DNA of 64,000 nucleotides from Dryococelus australis (Eukaryota > Arthropoda > Insecta > Phasmatodea > Phasmatidae): NCBI GenBank assembly GCA_029891345.1, contig CM056994.1, forward strand, positions 60,419,251 through 60,483,250, given 5' to 3'. Shown one piece after another: positions 19,920-32,892 of this stretch (position 1 is its first letter; each line of letters begins with the position of its first letter). The notes below the pieces were generated by a model. It was not told where the DNA came from and did no database searches. It saw nothing but the letters and a program-made list of their open reading frames with translations. The position numbers were made by a program, and so were the translations under genes.

Positions 19920-20251
19920 GTAATTTTTGCATGCAATGTTTCTCAACAGGTTGTTTAAATTTGTGAGTATCTCGGATAAACCTTGGGCTGGGATCCAAAT
20001 ATTTCCAGAGATTATGTTTTAAATGCATTTGCAATTTTCAAAAGGTGGTTTTTCCATTATCTGTCATGGTAAGAGAAGTTGCTCAGAATTGTCTGCATTA
20101 AGTGTATCCGTGGTGGGGGCTAAACTAACATATGTACTTCCATGGGCTAATGTATTTTGCACTTGTTTCATATTTGGTGAAGATTGAGTATAGATTTGTA
20201 ATAAAATAAAAAATTATATATTGTAATATATCTAGGCTCTTCTTTAAAGTG

Positions 20252-20359
20252 ACATTAATATTACTTAATGTAGTCAGTGATTCATTCAATAATTTGTTGA
20301 GGTGGACATTAATATTACTTAATGTAGTCAGTGATGCATTCAATAATTTGTTGAGGTGG
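20252..20359 (+). repeat. 54-bp tandem duplication, two copies
   Basis: ACATTAATATTACTTAATGT and the following 34 bases occur twice head to tail with period 54 and one mismatch. A diverged relative of about 40 bases occurs at 22076-22115. Confidence 0.9.
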
Positions 20360-22760
20360 ACAGGTTGCTTTTTTTTTTAAAGATTATAACTGTAACTTTT
20401 TTGATAAGGTATTTAGACATAGAATAACTTTTTGTAATTTTCTTGGGGATTAGCTCAAGCAAGAGTGAAATAGATAAAAGAGACAACATTGCACAAGAAA
20501 CAGAGAAAGTTCACAATTCTTATACCTTAACACAAGGGTATTTCTGCCTCAGTGCAGGTCCTACATGAATGGGAGGAGACAGGATTAGGGAGTACATATA
20601 AGAAGTCAAGCACTAAAAACCATAGAAGAGGAATAGTCTGTCGCATTATTGAAATTATTCTTGAAGTAGGTGTAAGGAAATGTGAGGAAAACTATTTTAA
20701 CCATACACCATTACAAATAATATGATATCAAAACATACACAAATTGAAAACAAGCCAAGGTTAGCTGTTAACATTTCTTGAATAATTTGAAATAGATCAA
20801 GGAAACCTAAAAAAATAAGGGATGTACATGCTGGTGCCTGGAAATTGTAATCTAAAATAGGCCTACATGGGCAATAATGTTTTCTCTGTAAAATCTGATA
20901 AAGTTCTACTCTTTAATTTACAAGTTCTGAAAGTTCTAAGAAATTGACTCTTAAATTCTTTGCACTTATTAAATCAATTGTGACTTTGATTTTGATCAAT
21001 TTTGTTTCCCTTCCCAGTGTCCAAAAGTTGTGTTGAAAATGGAATTCTCATGTGAATTTGTTGCTTTGAAAAATCATACACACAATGTTTATAAAGTATT
21101 AGTAATGTATTTGTATAGGTAGACATCTTGTGAATACAATAATACCCTAGAAGAGCATGTACTACTTCCCCTTGTTGCAAACAACCATAAAGAGTTTAGT
21201 AAGAAGGAAAGGAGTGGAGGGTTATAAACACTGTTGATGGTCTGTTCTGTGTCGTAACATGTAAACATATATCAAATATGATGGAAGGATTTGAGTTAGA
21301 GTTTCAGCATTACGCAGTAGGATCCTTTTATGCTTATAAGTTTATAACTTTTAAAGGTTAGCATCACATTACCTTCGATTTAAATTACTTTTTTTTACAT
21401 CAAATTGAAGTAAGACTCATGCATTTGTAACAAAAGCAACAAAAACATTTTACTTAAATAATTTTTTTTACAATTGAATTTTACAGCAAGATTTAGACAT
21501 TCCTATTCCATTGTAAAATATAGAACTAGCATGACCATGACGGTTTGCCACCATTTGGATTAATAAGCAGTTTGACTGCCTATTCTGTAGTTATGTCCAT
21601 GGTACTGAATTAATATTATTGTTATAGGCTGTTCTCTGTAAAATGAGCACTTTTGGCGCCCAAGTTACTTTTTCCTTTCAGCCATTTTTTATCATTTAAC
21701 CACCTATTTAATTTGTAGGTATTCCACCGCACTCAGAAGTTAATGTCTAAGGTTAAAATAAAATATATTTATTGACTATTATTTCAAATGACAGGGCTTT
21801 CAAAAGTGCTCACTTTACTAGAAGAAGTGTTTGGGTGTGGCCAGGTATTTGAGGAATGGAGATCTTAATTAAATAAAAAAGCAAAATTTAATTTCCTAAT
21901 TAATTTACAATACTAAAAACATTCTATTCGCTTCCTCGTTTACATTGTAATATTGCTCGTTATATTACAGCCTTTAGTGCAAATAACAAACTATACTCAG
22001 CATTTTATTAATCATTTAAATAAATTATCGATACTAACAAAATTGAAAAAAAACAAATTGCCAATAACAGATATGCTCTTTAAAATCACATTAGTATTGC
22101 TGAATGTAGTCCAATACTGTATATCAGAGTACATTAGCCATATCAAGTCTCTGGTGAACTGCTTCAATGCCTGGGGGATCACACACACTGTTGCACTCGT
22201 ACAGGAGTACTTTGATGATTCCCTGCAGTCACCTTAGGCAATCAGGTTGCTGTCTGTGTGTGGCCAGTAACCATCATCTCTTGCCAACTACACAGGAACA
22301 CTTGCTAGTTATCGTCATTCACACACTCTCAAGAACTCCTTTGGTGTGATAAAAGTCTGTTTTTATATCTATAGTTATATTTTCTGGACTATTACATACT
22401 TAAACATGGCCAGAGGTGACCTAATTCAACATTGAGATGTTTGTCAGAAGGTTACCTTCTGGAAGGTATTAGTTGCTGCCAGGTGTGAGCTGTCAATCAA
22501 CCACATATGCCCACCTCCACATCACAACATCTTGTACTTGACTCTTCTCCTTTCGGATGCATGAGTCATGCAGCTGGCAGGCAACGGGGTCAAGAGGGGA
22601 GGAGGAATTTACAGTTGAGCCACAATAGTATTTCTTATGGTTCATATTGACACGTGATGTCTTTCTCAACATTATTAAATCAATTTCTACTCATCAGTGC
22701 ACATCACTCAGCCACATATTTAAACGGAGTTTGATTAGCTGTACAACCTACTTGACGTAA
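20360..22760. other. AT-rich non-coding stretch
   Basis: No gene recognised. It contains a MITE-like inverted-repeat pair at 21625-21822. The rest is AT-rich with short ORFs only. Confidence 0.5.
21625..21822. mobile_element. MITE-like inverted-repeat element, copy 1
   Basis: The left side, GTAAAATGAGCACTTTTG, is inverted at the right as CAAAAGTGCTCACTTTAC. The right side also contains CAGGGCTTTCAAAAGTGCT, found again at 59989-60008 in a second copy. TA borders the left end. It has no coding capacity. Confidence 0.45.
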
Positions 22761-22899
22761 AGAACTGTACTGTTTATCCTAACGGTAAAGATGTATGCCA
22801 CAGCCCGAAGATTGTACTGTTCACCAGTCGAGCCGCCGGGACTATGCATCAAAGTCACCTAGTAATATAGCATGCTGCTGGATTGCTCTACTAGTATGA

Positions 22900-24400
22900 T
22901 TCGCCTAGACATGTAGCACCTGGTTCCAGAGCCGGCCAGTGATGTCACATGCCCAGAGGATCAAGCAGTCACACCCCCTTCACACCTGACCAAGGGCGAG
23001 CCAGGAAGAGTATAAGTACTAGGGCCCGGCACCGCACTCCTGGTGCTGAAGTCCAGGTCTTGAAAACCCCTCTTCACTTTGAAGATCATCGCCAATCTTA
23101 GTTATCAAACACGTAGACACTTCCCATCCCCTTCAGGGCAGCACTGTATGTTAGGATTAAGTTGAGCTATTTTCATAGCCACTTCTCTACCTACCCCACT
23201 AGCCTAGGCACAGTCATCTTCTGTTAAGATCTTGTTGATAGGAGGTAGTGCAGAACCCCCTGATTTATTTTCGTACTGAAATAAATATGTTTTATTCCAC
23301 TAAGGGATATCATTCCCTTAGCTATAGAACCCTCCCTCCTAGACATCTGGTCCATCGAGGGACAGCAGGTGACCAGAAATTGTATTCTTACTGCCAGCAC
23401 TCTCCAATAGAAACCCACAAGCCCCTTGGATGGCCACCCTATCTATGCACCCTGGTGTATAGAACGGCAGACCCCGACACTAGGTACTCATCCTTTTGGG
23501 GGTTAGCTTGTCAGTCTGGTGTTTCCCCTTTCCACTGTGCTTCTAGTATCAGAAGGAGTATTTTCCTGTGTCTGAGGAGACTGAACATTCGGGGGAATTC
23601 ACCCAAGTATTGGGACAGTTGAACCTTCGGGGGAATTCACCCACGTATTGGGACAGTCAGCCAGTGATACCTGACTCTCAGTATCCACCGCACTTCTGGT
23701 GCCGGGTCCTGAGATAGGGGTACAACATTGGGGTGGTAGATACATGTACGTGGAAGTACATCTGAGTAGGACCACCACGTCGCCTGCTCCACCTCTGTGG
23801 GATCTGTTCGTAGTAATTCTGTCCTCATTCTCTTCTCCCGTCCAATTGGTATCCGCAAGAGAGTAAAAAGGGCGGAGACTATCTCTAAGTACCAACAGGA
23901 GTTTAGCAACATCCCCAACATAACTCCAGCACCTCAGTCTCCGGGAGCAAGCAGAAGCTATCCGCTGCCTAGAGAGACCTGCCTCACCAGCCTACGAACC
24001 AGCTCTCTTCACACCACCTACCAAGCTCGATTGCTTTGCACACCCAGTATTATTGGCCTGTCTGAGTGGATGAGACACGTTTCATGGCCTATCCAACCTG
24101 TGGTTTTGGGGGACCCCAATAAATCAGCGTACCTCGACGCCAACCAGTACCCATGCACGTTTGCTGACCAGCACACCAGATTCAGGGGCCAATCCCGGTG
24201 CACCCAGGTCTGAACCACAGCAGGTCCAGCGAACTCCACAGGTCACGCGTTACCCAGGTATCACTGTGAGAGTGGTCCTGCAGAAGTGTAAGATAATACT
24301 AGCTGTCCCAGATTTTATGCCCTGTCAGAAAGCCAGACGGCATGTTCTGTACACTGGTCGAGCCCCAGTTCCGCGCAAGTACTAGAGATCCAATCCATCC
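22900..24400 (+). repeat. LTR/leader-like sequence of an unidentified retroelement
   Basis: GC-rich relative to its flanks. It has a TATA-like GAGTATAAGTACTAGG at about 23008, AATAAA-type signals near 23280, and a block TTAGGATTAAGTTGAGCTATTTTCATAGCC (in parts) that recurs at about 50725-50755 in another LTR-like region. Open frames across 23.2-24.4 kb show no domain and occur on both strands. An LTR plus leader is the best reading, but termini and a second LTR were not found. Confidence 0.35.
23582..23657 (+). repeat. 38-bp tandem duplication, two copies
   Basis: TGAAC(A/C)TTCGGGGGAATTC and the next bases up to GGGACAGT occur twice with period 38 and two mismatches, within the LTR-like region. 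Confidence 0.9.
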
Positions 24401-26260
24401 TTGGGTGCTTGTACCCTAGCACCCACCAAAAACACTTGAACCCGTGACGTTCCTCTTGTACCTGTAGGACGTCATGCATCAATATTGATAAATATTAGTT
24501 TTACCAAACTGTTTTTATCTTGCTTTGTAAATATGACTGACCTATAAATTATTAAATGAAACTATTTGGGACAGACACTATTGTGATGGGTCTCGTAGCA
24601 AACCAGTGCAATGTGTGGAAAATAATAACAGAGGCACAGTATAGGAGCCAAAGTTGGGCTTTCATTAACACAGAGAATCCCAAACAAAGAATTTGGTCAG
24701 GCAGCAACAAGAAACTGCAACATGTGGACATTGTAATAGTGCTGTTAATATTAATTTCAAAGCAACAATAAATTTTGTTTTTGTGAGGGAATGTAATTGT
24801 TATTCAGTATTTCAGATGTTTTGGCAGTGTTTGTTTGTGTACTTGTCATGAGTGTGTTTTTTCTAAATTCGTAATTTGATGTTGCATCAATCAGTTATAA
24901 GGGCTGTTAAGGTTTTCGATGGTGATCATTCTTTTCAAGTACATTCTGAAAATACAATTGTTTGTTTATTCACTGCAGTTTGCTTCATGTGGGAAAGTTG
25001 TTGCTATGGGGTTCACACCATTTTCCGAAGGGATGCTGTGTACCACGCTATGTTTTTGGTAGCGATCAGGAGGCACGACAATGGTAGCACTACGTGATGT
25101 CCTTATCTGGGTGTGTGTGGTACAGTAGATGTGAGGGGTGGAGGTGGAATGCTGTAGCATAATTAGCTGTGAGCACCTGCTGCCACCAGAGAAGACAACA
25201 AACCATCAGAGAAGAAGCTTCAGGTGTGATGAATGTAACCCACACTGGCAAGCACCCGTAACCCTCTCTTCTTTTCATCATATTAGGTGGAACATTTCTA
25301 CAAAATTTCTTCCGCTTATGTGGGAGGTCGTTATGGTGCCATGAGGGGAAGATCCCTCCTGCCTTTCTAAATTTCTTGCGATGCGAGGTTTTTAGTAATA
25401 TGAATTTATAATGGTTCTCCGAAACTGTTCTCATACTCTGTCTGGCTCGTATCGCAAACTGTTTCATGTCTCTGCTGTGTAAAGTATGTGAAGTGTATAG
25501 ACTTCAATAAATCTCAAAGCAAAATTTATGACTTTAGATTTGTTTTTCATAAAGAACCTTTATTTACTAAGTTTTCTCGTGCTTGTACCAAGTGAGTGAA
25601 CAGATCTCAGATTCAGTCATCTCTTGTTTGTGACTGTTGCAACATTATAAAAATGGGGCCCAACATGCGGAAAAGGTTTTCTACACACCTGAAGAATTAA
25701 CGTCGGCCACAACAAAACAACAGTGTCACTGCAGTTTCAGACGAGGCAGTGAGCAAGGCAGTGACGAGACAGCAGTTACAGATGACAACAAAGGATCCAG
25801 GGACCAGACAGTGGTATCCAGTCACCAGAATGCTTGTTCCAGCATTTTACCATGGTAAACATCAACAGTCAATACCGAGGGATTCACCAATGAAGCCATC
25901 AAAGTACAAGTAGATTTGTCATTGGTTGTTTTGTTTATGTTTTTGTTTAGTTTATGTATTAATAGTAATTATTTCAATGTTTATGTAATGTTGAATCAAG
26001 TTTCACTGTGAGAGGCTAGGACTATGACCAAAACATTCTTGAAACAATAACTCAAGAAATTTAATTTACTCAAAGATGGAAGTGCACAAGTCCAATAGCC
26101 TGTGGCATTGCAAAGGTGGCTAATTAATTGCCTCACCACCTGACAGGTTAGTTCAGTTTACTTCAGTTGGTAGAGTATAATATAAGGTGCCATGTTAAAA
26201 AAATTAAAAGTAAAAAATTCCAGTTTGGAATAATTCTGTTTTATTGAACTTTTAAAATTC
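24401..26260. other. Non-coding stretch
   Basis: Only short ORFs without recognisable domains on either strand. No RNA gene or repeat border was recognised. Confidence 0.5.
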
Positions 26261-26399
26261 AATCACAGGCTCACAAACACGAACAGTTTGACGAAGAAAA
26301 AGAAAAAAATACTTGGAACAGCGTCACAGTCCTTCAAAGAACTTGCAGTGCATCAACTTTCCCGGAAGATATTCCACCTTCAACGAGTACCGCAAAAGG

Positions 26400-26827
26400 A
26401 GAATTCTCATTCGCTATAACCTTGCCGAGAACATATCAGTCAGGTTTTTCTTGAAAATTGGCACCAACGGCTTATGATCTGTATGCACGGTGACAGCTTT
26501 CCCATAAATATAATGATGGAATTTTTTGACTGCAAAAACTATACTTAACATTTATTTTTCGACTTGTGCATAGTTCTGCTCTGTTGGTGACAAACTGTGA
26601 AATGCGAAACTGACAGGCTGTCCATCACACATCAAGCAACAGGCAAGCCTATCTTTCGAGGCATCACATTGCAGGAAAACAGCTTTATCAGGGTCGAAAA
26701 TTCCCAATATAGGTGCCGTGCTGACTAAGGCTTTCACTTTTGACAATACTTCCGGGTTAACTGACGACCACAGCCACTCACTGGATTTCTTTAAGAGGTC
26801 TCTTAATGGAGCAACGGTAGTAGCCAA
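26400..26827 (-). pseudogene. Gypsy RNase H (relic B)
   Basis: Contains VFLQCDASKDRLACCLMCDG and FAFHSLSPTEQNYAQVEK. After a stop, the frame continues with FHHYIYGKAVTVHTDHKPL to about 26430, covering the catalytic Asp and Glu blocks of the RT-linked RNase H. The element fades out by about 26270, before any integrase. Confidence 0.8.
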
Positions 26828-26994
26828 ATTTGGTAGAAATTTCCTCAGGTAACTAATAAACCTCAGGACCCGTTGCAGTTCCTCTTTATTGTTAGATGTT
26901 TTGATGGCGTGTACTGCCTGTACCGGTCTGGGTCTGGTCTCACTCCTTCCTTTGAGAACACATGCCCAAAATACTTCACCTCACTCTTCTTGAA

Positions 26995-27450
26995 TTACAT
27001 TTTATTCACATTGAATTTCACATTTAAGTCTGTAGCTCTTTCAGCAACCTTTTTTACTATCTCATCATGCTTCTGCTCATCTTCTCCTGAGACTAGTAAA
27101 TCGTCAAAATAAACAATGATGCCAGGGATGTCTCCAAAGTTTTCTTCATTTACACGTTGAAAAATTTCAGGAGCACAGGACCATCCAAACGGAAGCCTTA
27201 AGAATCTGTATGTGCCAAATGAAGTGCTGAATGTACAAATGTGGCTTGATTCCTCATCAAGAGGCAACTGATAAAATCCATCTTTTAGATCTAACACAGT
27301 AAACACAGACTTTTTTTTCATGTTACTGCTCATGTCTTCCAGAGTTGGAATTATGTGAAACTCTCTACAGATGGCATTATTTAGTGCTGTCGGATCTAGA
27401 CACAGTCTCAGAGAACCGTCCATTTCTTCCACAATTGTCAAATTGCTCAC
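26995..27450 (-). pseudogene. Gypsy reverse transcriptase palm (relic B)
   Basis: Contains LRLCLDPTALNNAI, SVFTVLDLKDGFYQLPLDEE, FLRLPFGWSCAPEIFQ and the catalytic VYFDDLLVSGED (YxDD intact). A stop at 26995 ends the frame, and the thumb region is lost before RNase H resumes. Confidence 0.85.
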
Positions 27451-27989
27451 TCAGCCAGAGGTTGATCCACTTTTGCGATTACTCCTAATGATGCCAGTTC
27501 TACTAATTTTTTCTGAAGCCTCTCCCTCAGAGCTATTGGTACTCTCTTCGGTGGTTTTACTACTTGCTTTGCTAACTGATTTGTTTGCAGATGACATTCA
27601 GCTTCTATACAGCATGTCCCTTTGAAGATGCCATGGTACATTGACCTGAAGCTGTCCTCTGTCAAACCCCGTGCCTGTACACTATCTACACATCCCCGAG
27701 ACACAAGACCCAGAGATGCACACCCAGTTAATCCCATAATGGGCACTTTGCAATGTTCGTTATCTACAACAACAAATTCCAGATTACAAGGTTGTGTTTC
27801 CGATTTATTTACTGAACACCTCAGAGTCGCTACACCTATTGATTTCACTTTTGTAGCACCAAAACCGTCAAGTGTCATTTCTTTCGTCTTTGCTTCACTC
27901 AACTCGCCCACAGACTGCAAAATTCTTTGTGGAATGATATTAATTTCTGAACCTGTGTCCACCTTAAAAGCTATTTGTTCGTCCACCAC
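27447..27989 (-). pseudogene. Gypsy aspartyl protease (relic B)
   Basis: The frame reads MVDEQIAFKVDTGSEINIIP, an intact DTGS active site of a retropepsin, then VPIMGLTGCASLGL, the second half of the fold, and KRVPIALRERLQKKLVELAS, the linker into reverse transcriptase. It runs directly into the next ORF with a short frame change near 27447. Confidence 0.8.
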
Positions 27990-28112
27990 GGTTATTGCCT
28001 ACATCCACTCTTGATGCACCTGTTTAACAGTGTCTACCTCCACGGTCGTTTTACTATTTCTTTCAGATTTTGGTTTGACCAGCACAGATTCCACTGTCAA
28101 CAGAGAACTCTT

Positions 28113-28517
28113 CTAGGTTATCCTGTACCCTAATCTCCGCAACAGATTGGTCCTTAAACTCACAGCTTTTTTCAAATCAGTCAGAAACGATTTGAACAAC
28201 TCGTCCTCCTCCTGCAATCTACTATGAAACTTAAACCTTTCCACCACTATGTTCTTTACAGGATCGCAATAGTCCACAAATGCCTTCAACACTTTTTCGT
28301 AGTCATGTCTGTGTTCTGCCATTAATTCAAATGTATTATTCAATTCCACCGCCTCATCACCTATCACGTTTAACAGCATGGCCACTTTTACCTGAGACGG
28401 TTTTGATACAAAACCTGTCGCCAGCATAAATATCTCAAAGTTCTGTTTAAATTTTCTGAAATTTTCACACAGACTCCCTTCTAGAATCAATGGCGATGGT
28501 GACTTGAACAATTCCAT
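28113..28517 (-). pseudogene. Gypsy gag, N-terminal part (relic B)
   Basis: The ORF begins MELFKSPSPLILEGSLCENF and continues FKQNFEIFMLATGF, KVAMLLNVIGDEAVELNNTF. This is a typical capsid-type gag start of arthropod Gypsy elements (LEG....NW..F...F). It ends after about 134 codons and lacks the downstream zinc knuckle region, which is deleted or shifted out of frame before the protease at 27989. Confidence 0.75.
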
Positions 28518-29700
28518 TTTCTATGTTGTCGCTCGTATCCACAAACAATTGTAACCATTAACCTTTGTTTGACTCATTCTTAATTACTTATCCCACCGAC
28601 TGCGCCATGTGTTTTTCTGTACTTCTTTATTTCATTATTATCACTCATTATTACAGGACCATATCTTAACATCAACACTACTACTGTTTATGCTACGTCA
28701 TGACTGCCAATGTTGTAACAGTAATTCACACATTCCGACTATACTCACAATACTATCTCCTGCGGTTTTACATCTATCCTTCTTTTTCCTTTCCTTTTTC
28801 CTTCCTACCTTGTTCACTTTGTATTTCAATTTTTTCTTTTGTCTTACAAACATTCTTCTGGAAAATACATTACATTGTATCCCTTGAGAGTACTCCCCAT
28901 TTTCTCAACAATCTTTTATTACCTGTACTGTACTCTCAATAAATTCTGGTTGGTACCAAACAATATCTGTCCCTAATCTTAACTTTAATTCCTTATCATT
29001 TTGTCTAATCCCCCATACCTGAAATCTCCCTTCATTTACTACCTTTCTCATTACCACATTTACTTTTGAACCATTAGGTATACTTTTTTCATAATTATTT
29101 ATTTGCCACAGCAATTTAATTTTAGGTACTTAAAAGGAACTGAATTCCCTAAAATGTCTCTACATCCATTATTGCACTCTTCACTTTCATCATCATCAGT
29201 AATACCATTTATTCTTCTACTCTCTTTATTACCATTTTCACGTACATCGTCACCATCAATAAAAAAATTCTACATCTCCACACAATTTAATCTCATTATG
29301 ACAACCATTCATAACCTTAACCTCTTTGTTTACATTCTTACAGTCTGTAACTCTAAACTCATTCTGAAAAATATAATTTGACCTATCCTCATTACCTGGG
29401 GCATTTAATGCGTTCAAATTTTCTAACTTATTCTTTCATTTTCACATTCCCAGTTCTCTACCCTATTATTAATCCATCAATTTTTTTAATGCCTTATTTC
29501 TACCACTTGCCTCAATTTTCCTAACTTGTTTAGTTTCCTGTACAAAGGTCCTACTTTCCTGTTTAAACTCCTGTTTAAGCTCCTGTGTAAGCTCCTGTAT
29601 TCCTTGTTCAGTTGCCCTAATTCCATGTAGTATTCCCTGTTCGGTATTCTTACTTTGTTGTTATAATCTCCTGAATCTCAATTTTTTGTTCAGTCAACAT
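28518..29700. other. Pyrimidine-rich, AT-rich non-coding stretch
   Basis: Rich in TTTTC, CTT and CCT runs on the plus strand. Several domain-free ORFs occur. It may be the leader of relic B, which would lie here on the minus strand, but no LTR was recognised. Confidence 0.4.
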
Positions 29701-31500
29701 TTTGATGCCGGCTAACAGCCAGCGGCGCTAGAGCCCATGGCGGTGCTCACCACGCACGTGTCACATGTGCATGCATGTGTGCAAAGAGGCCAATATTTTT
29801 GAACTTTCACATGAAGAATATTATTTTGCAGTGTAAAATGTATCTTTTTTTTTTTTTTCAGGGTTTGATATGTCTTACAGTGTTTAAAAATGTTTGTTGT
29901 TATTTTTTAAATGTTTGGTAATGAAATTCAAAGTGCGCGCTGTACGAAGATTAAGAACAGTAATATTCCGGCGTGAACGCCGTCATAAAGAGACACTGAG
30001 ATAGTACAGAAAATTCACAAGAAAATTATAAAATGTAAAACAATATTTAATTTATTTGTGCCACTTTTATTTTCAAAGTATATAAAAGTTTACTCGGCGT
30101 GCATAGCACTTCCGCTTATGTGAACCCCATAGGCAGCCATGGTAAGTCCGTGCAATGCTTGCCTCTGGGCAGTCTGTCTAGGAGAGCGGGCGAGGTAAGA
30201 CACTGTCACGTACGCACTACAACTTTTTGTTCGCTGATGTAGATTTCAATAGCACTTTTAGTATACCGGTTAACCTTTGCTTCCATATTTTTTGCCAAAT
30301 ATTTCCCCAGCATTATGCTTCCGCTTAACTAATTAATTTTACCCTTGTGCTATTTTCAACTTAATCAAGGAGAAGGAGGCGAAATATGTTGGAGAGGTCA
30401 CGTGACCCGCAAAATTTGAATCAGATGCCATCCGCTTCTGCTAAAGGTGTTCCATTGTAATTTCTGTATTATTGCTGCTTGCAATTTTAAGGACTTTAAT
30501 TCTATGTATGTATTTGAGGGTATTTTTCATGTTTGAATATTTAACGGCAACATCACGTACAACAACGTTGCTAATCGCCGCCAAGTCCATGTCTGTGCCA
30601 TCATTGTGTTTTGAGAGTTTATTTGTGTAAAATCATGTGCGCCATAATTTATTTCTGGGTTCTATGTCAATTTTATTTCAGGGTTGTATGTATTTTTCAT
30701 GTCATTGATGCTTTTTGTGTTTGATCACGCGGTCACGATAATGTTTGCTTTTTCCGCCATCAGGCATGCTACATGCCTGTAACTACTGTAATCGGAAAGA
30801 GAATAATATTCTCTACCAGAATAATATTTTGTTGGAATTTAATTTGCAGTTCCCAGTAAGGAATATTGCAATTTCACCTGCACCACGTGGTCCGCTACGA
30901 ACTTTATCCAGCGGCATCTGCTCCATATGAACTTGTTTTCACACATGTGTGTTTATTGTGACTACTCATCTCGTGCCCCATCATCTTTTAAGGGTCTTTG
31001 TGCAATTGATGTAATTTTGTAATTTGTGTACAGTGATATTACTTCCGTCCTTGCCGGCTCTGTGTATAGACCGTCACCACACTACCCATGTGCTGGCGGG
31101 CGAGCCCAGATGAGTTTGCGTTAGTGATACCAAGTAATCACACGTGTTAATATATCATCAAGTGTTTCATTTAGTAATTCACAGTGTCCTATCTTCAGGG
31201 AAAATCCTCAGTCCACCCTAGCGGCTGTCGACTCTCTTCCCTTGTGAAGATTGTGTTTTCATACACCGCTGTGAGATCATCCATCTAGGTGTGCACTAGA
31301 GTAATTGAGGACTGGTGTGCACTCAAGCGGAGTTAGTTAGACACGACTGAGTGTATCATTAATTTCAAGGCACGTTGATTTGTACGACTGGTATAAATAA
31401 AACAGTTATCACAGTGAACCGTCTTCTTTCATTTGTAGTGACAGTGTCCTAGCCACATGTGTTTCTTTTTCAAAGTGTTAAAATGTTTAGTAAAATTTTA
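29701..31500. other. Stretch without recognised gene; one promoter-like site
   Basis: Mixed composition. It contains a TATA-like TATATAAAAG at about 30078-30087, followed about 60 bases later by CAGCCATGGTAAGT (30136-30150), an initiation codon fused to a 5' splice-site consensus. It also holds short hydrophobic ORFs. It could be the 5' LTR and leader of relic C or a host first exon. Confidence 0.35.
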
Positions 31501-31673
31501 GTATTGCCAACGTGTTTGTAAGTACACTCGGGTGAGATGGACACACAGAATCCACAGTATCCCTGAGAACCCTGAGTCTCAACAGTGCTGTGATTGGGAA
31601 GCACTACTGGCACCCATATCATCAGTAAGTAATTGTGTCATCGTTCGTCTCGTGTCTCACCCGACAGCGTCAA

Positions 31674-31693
31674 TTGGCGTTCCCAAGTGGGGC
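31674..31693 (+). other. Primer-binding-site-like sequence (relic C)
   Basis: TGGCGTTCCCAAGTGGGGCC, a degenerate form of the common Gypsy primer site TGGCGCCCAACGTGGGGC. It lies 47 bases upstream of the gag start of relic C. Confidence 0.5.
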
Positions 31694-31740
31694 CAAGTGT
31701 GTTCATCTGCGTTGCGTCATCTGCATCAACCGCGAGAAAA

Positions 31741-32866
31741 TGGCGGACACCACGCCTGATCAACTACGAGAAGTCCTCAAGACATCCGCTTCGGCAACCG
31801 TGACACCCGTGGCACCCGTGAACGTGAGTGTGAGTTATTTAGACATACAGATCGATCAATGCGTGCATTGTGGGAGATTGAGTGAAATTAACTTGTTCGA
31901 GGGAAGTATATGGGAGCAACCCTTGTGTCAATGTACATCCGACAATGTTTACATGCCATCAGAGCAACGCCTGTGCACATGCACCGGATGTGACGGGGCA
32001 GGAACGAAGTGGGCGCAGTGCCAACAGTGTATGAAGGACTCACATTTATGATGCATAGGGCGTGCGGAGTTTATCACCTACCGCGATGGTGTTATAAACT
32101 GTGACGAGTGCCGTAAGGCACACTGCTCTGAGATTTCGCCACAGCCAACACCAGAGGTAAAACCCACGCCGCTAGTAGTTATTACGTACACGTCAAAGGG
32201 CTTAACCGGGCCAGATCACAATGTATTACTTTCAACTTTTGTGGGACATGACTTAGAAGACCCGGGAACATTCCTAATGGTTTGTGAGGAGAAATTGCAT
32301 ATGCATTGTATGCATTGAGACAATTGGACTGAAGTAACTGCCAACAGGTTAAGGGGAACCGCTGCTACAAGGTGGAACTTGGTCAGGAATTATCGAGTTA
32401 TGTGGGAAGAGTTTTGTGAGAGATTGCTAGGTCGGTTCAACACTGACCGAGATGCTATACAGGCACAAGTGCGACTGTATCACGAACAACAGAGAGAGTG
32501 CGAGGGAATTGAAGAGTTCATACAACACAAATTAGGCTTGTATAAGCAGCTTCACCTGGGACAGGCAACCCGAGAGGTATTAGAGATAACTATGACGTTA
32601 TCAACACCTGGCCATATCTACGGAGGGTGACACGTACCAATGTAGAACAGGTCACAAGAGAAGTGTGTTTGTATAAGACGGACATATGCGCAAACCAAGA
32701 ATATCAGTCACCGTGGCAAAACCACCGCACGTCAACACCTACCATGTTGCCAGATGTCATGAGACCACCGCCGCTGTTTACACCAGTGAGAGCGAACCGC
32801 AGACACACAAATTTTCGCAACAGTCATCGCAAAAACTACTGCCAGGACAACAGGTTGGGTAACTAA
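31741..32866 (+). pseudogene. Gypsy gag with Cys-rich N-terminal module (relic C)
   Basis: Starts MADTTPDQLREVLKTSASA. It has QCVHCGRLSE, then LCTCTGCDGAGTKWAQCQQC and His four residues later: C-x4-C-x9-C-x2-C-x4-H. A stop follows at about 32049. Capsid-like sequence resumes (WEEFCERLLGRFNTDRDAIQ, then YKQLHLGQATREVLEITM) to a stop near 32628, and a short basic tail to 32866. No canonical zinc knuckle was seen before the protease. Confidence 0.65.
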
Positions 32867-32892
32867 GTAGGGAGGTTGGCGAACCAGCACCT

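Larger units (their letters stand above)
26270..28517 (-). mobile_element. Gypsy-type retrotransposon relic B (minus strand, truncated)
   Basis: Gag, protease, reverse transcriptase and RNase H follow one another on the minus strand from 28517 to about 26270. Gag zinc knuckles and integrase are missing, and no LTRs were recognised. It is a different Gypsy lineage from relics A, C and D, as its gag and protease are unlike theirs. Confidence 0.85.

Noticed and set aside
23797..24385. Plus and minus ORFs in the LTR-like region, considered as gag
   Set aside because: No capsid or zinc-knuckle pattern in any frame, and overlapping open frames on both strands point to chance.
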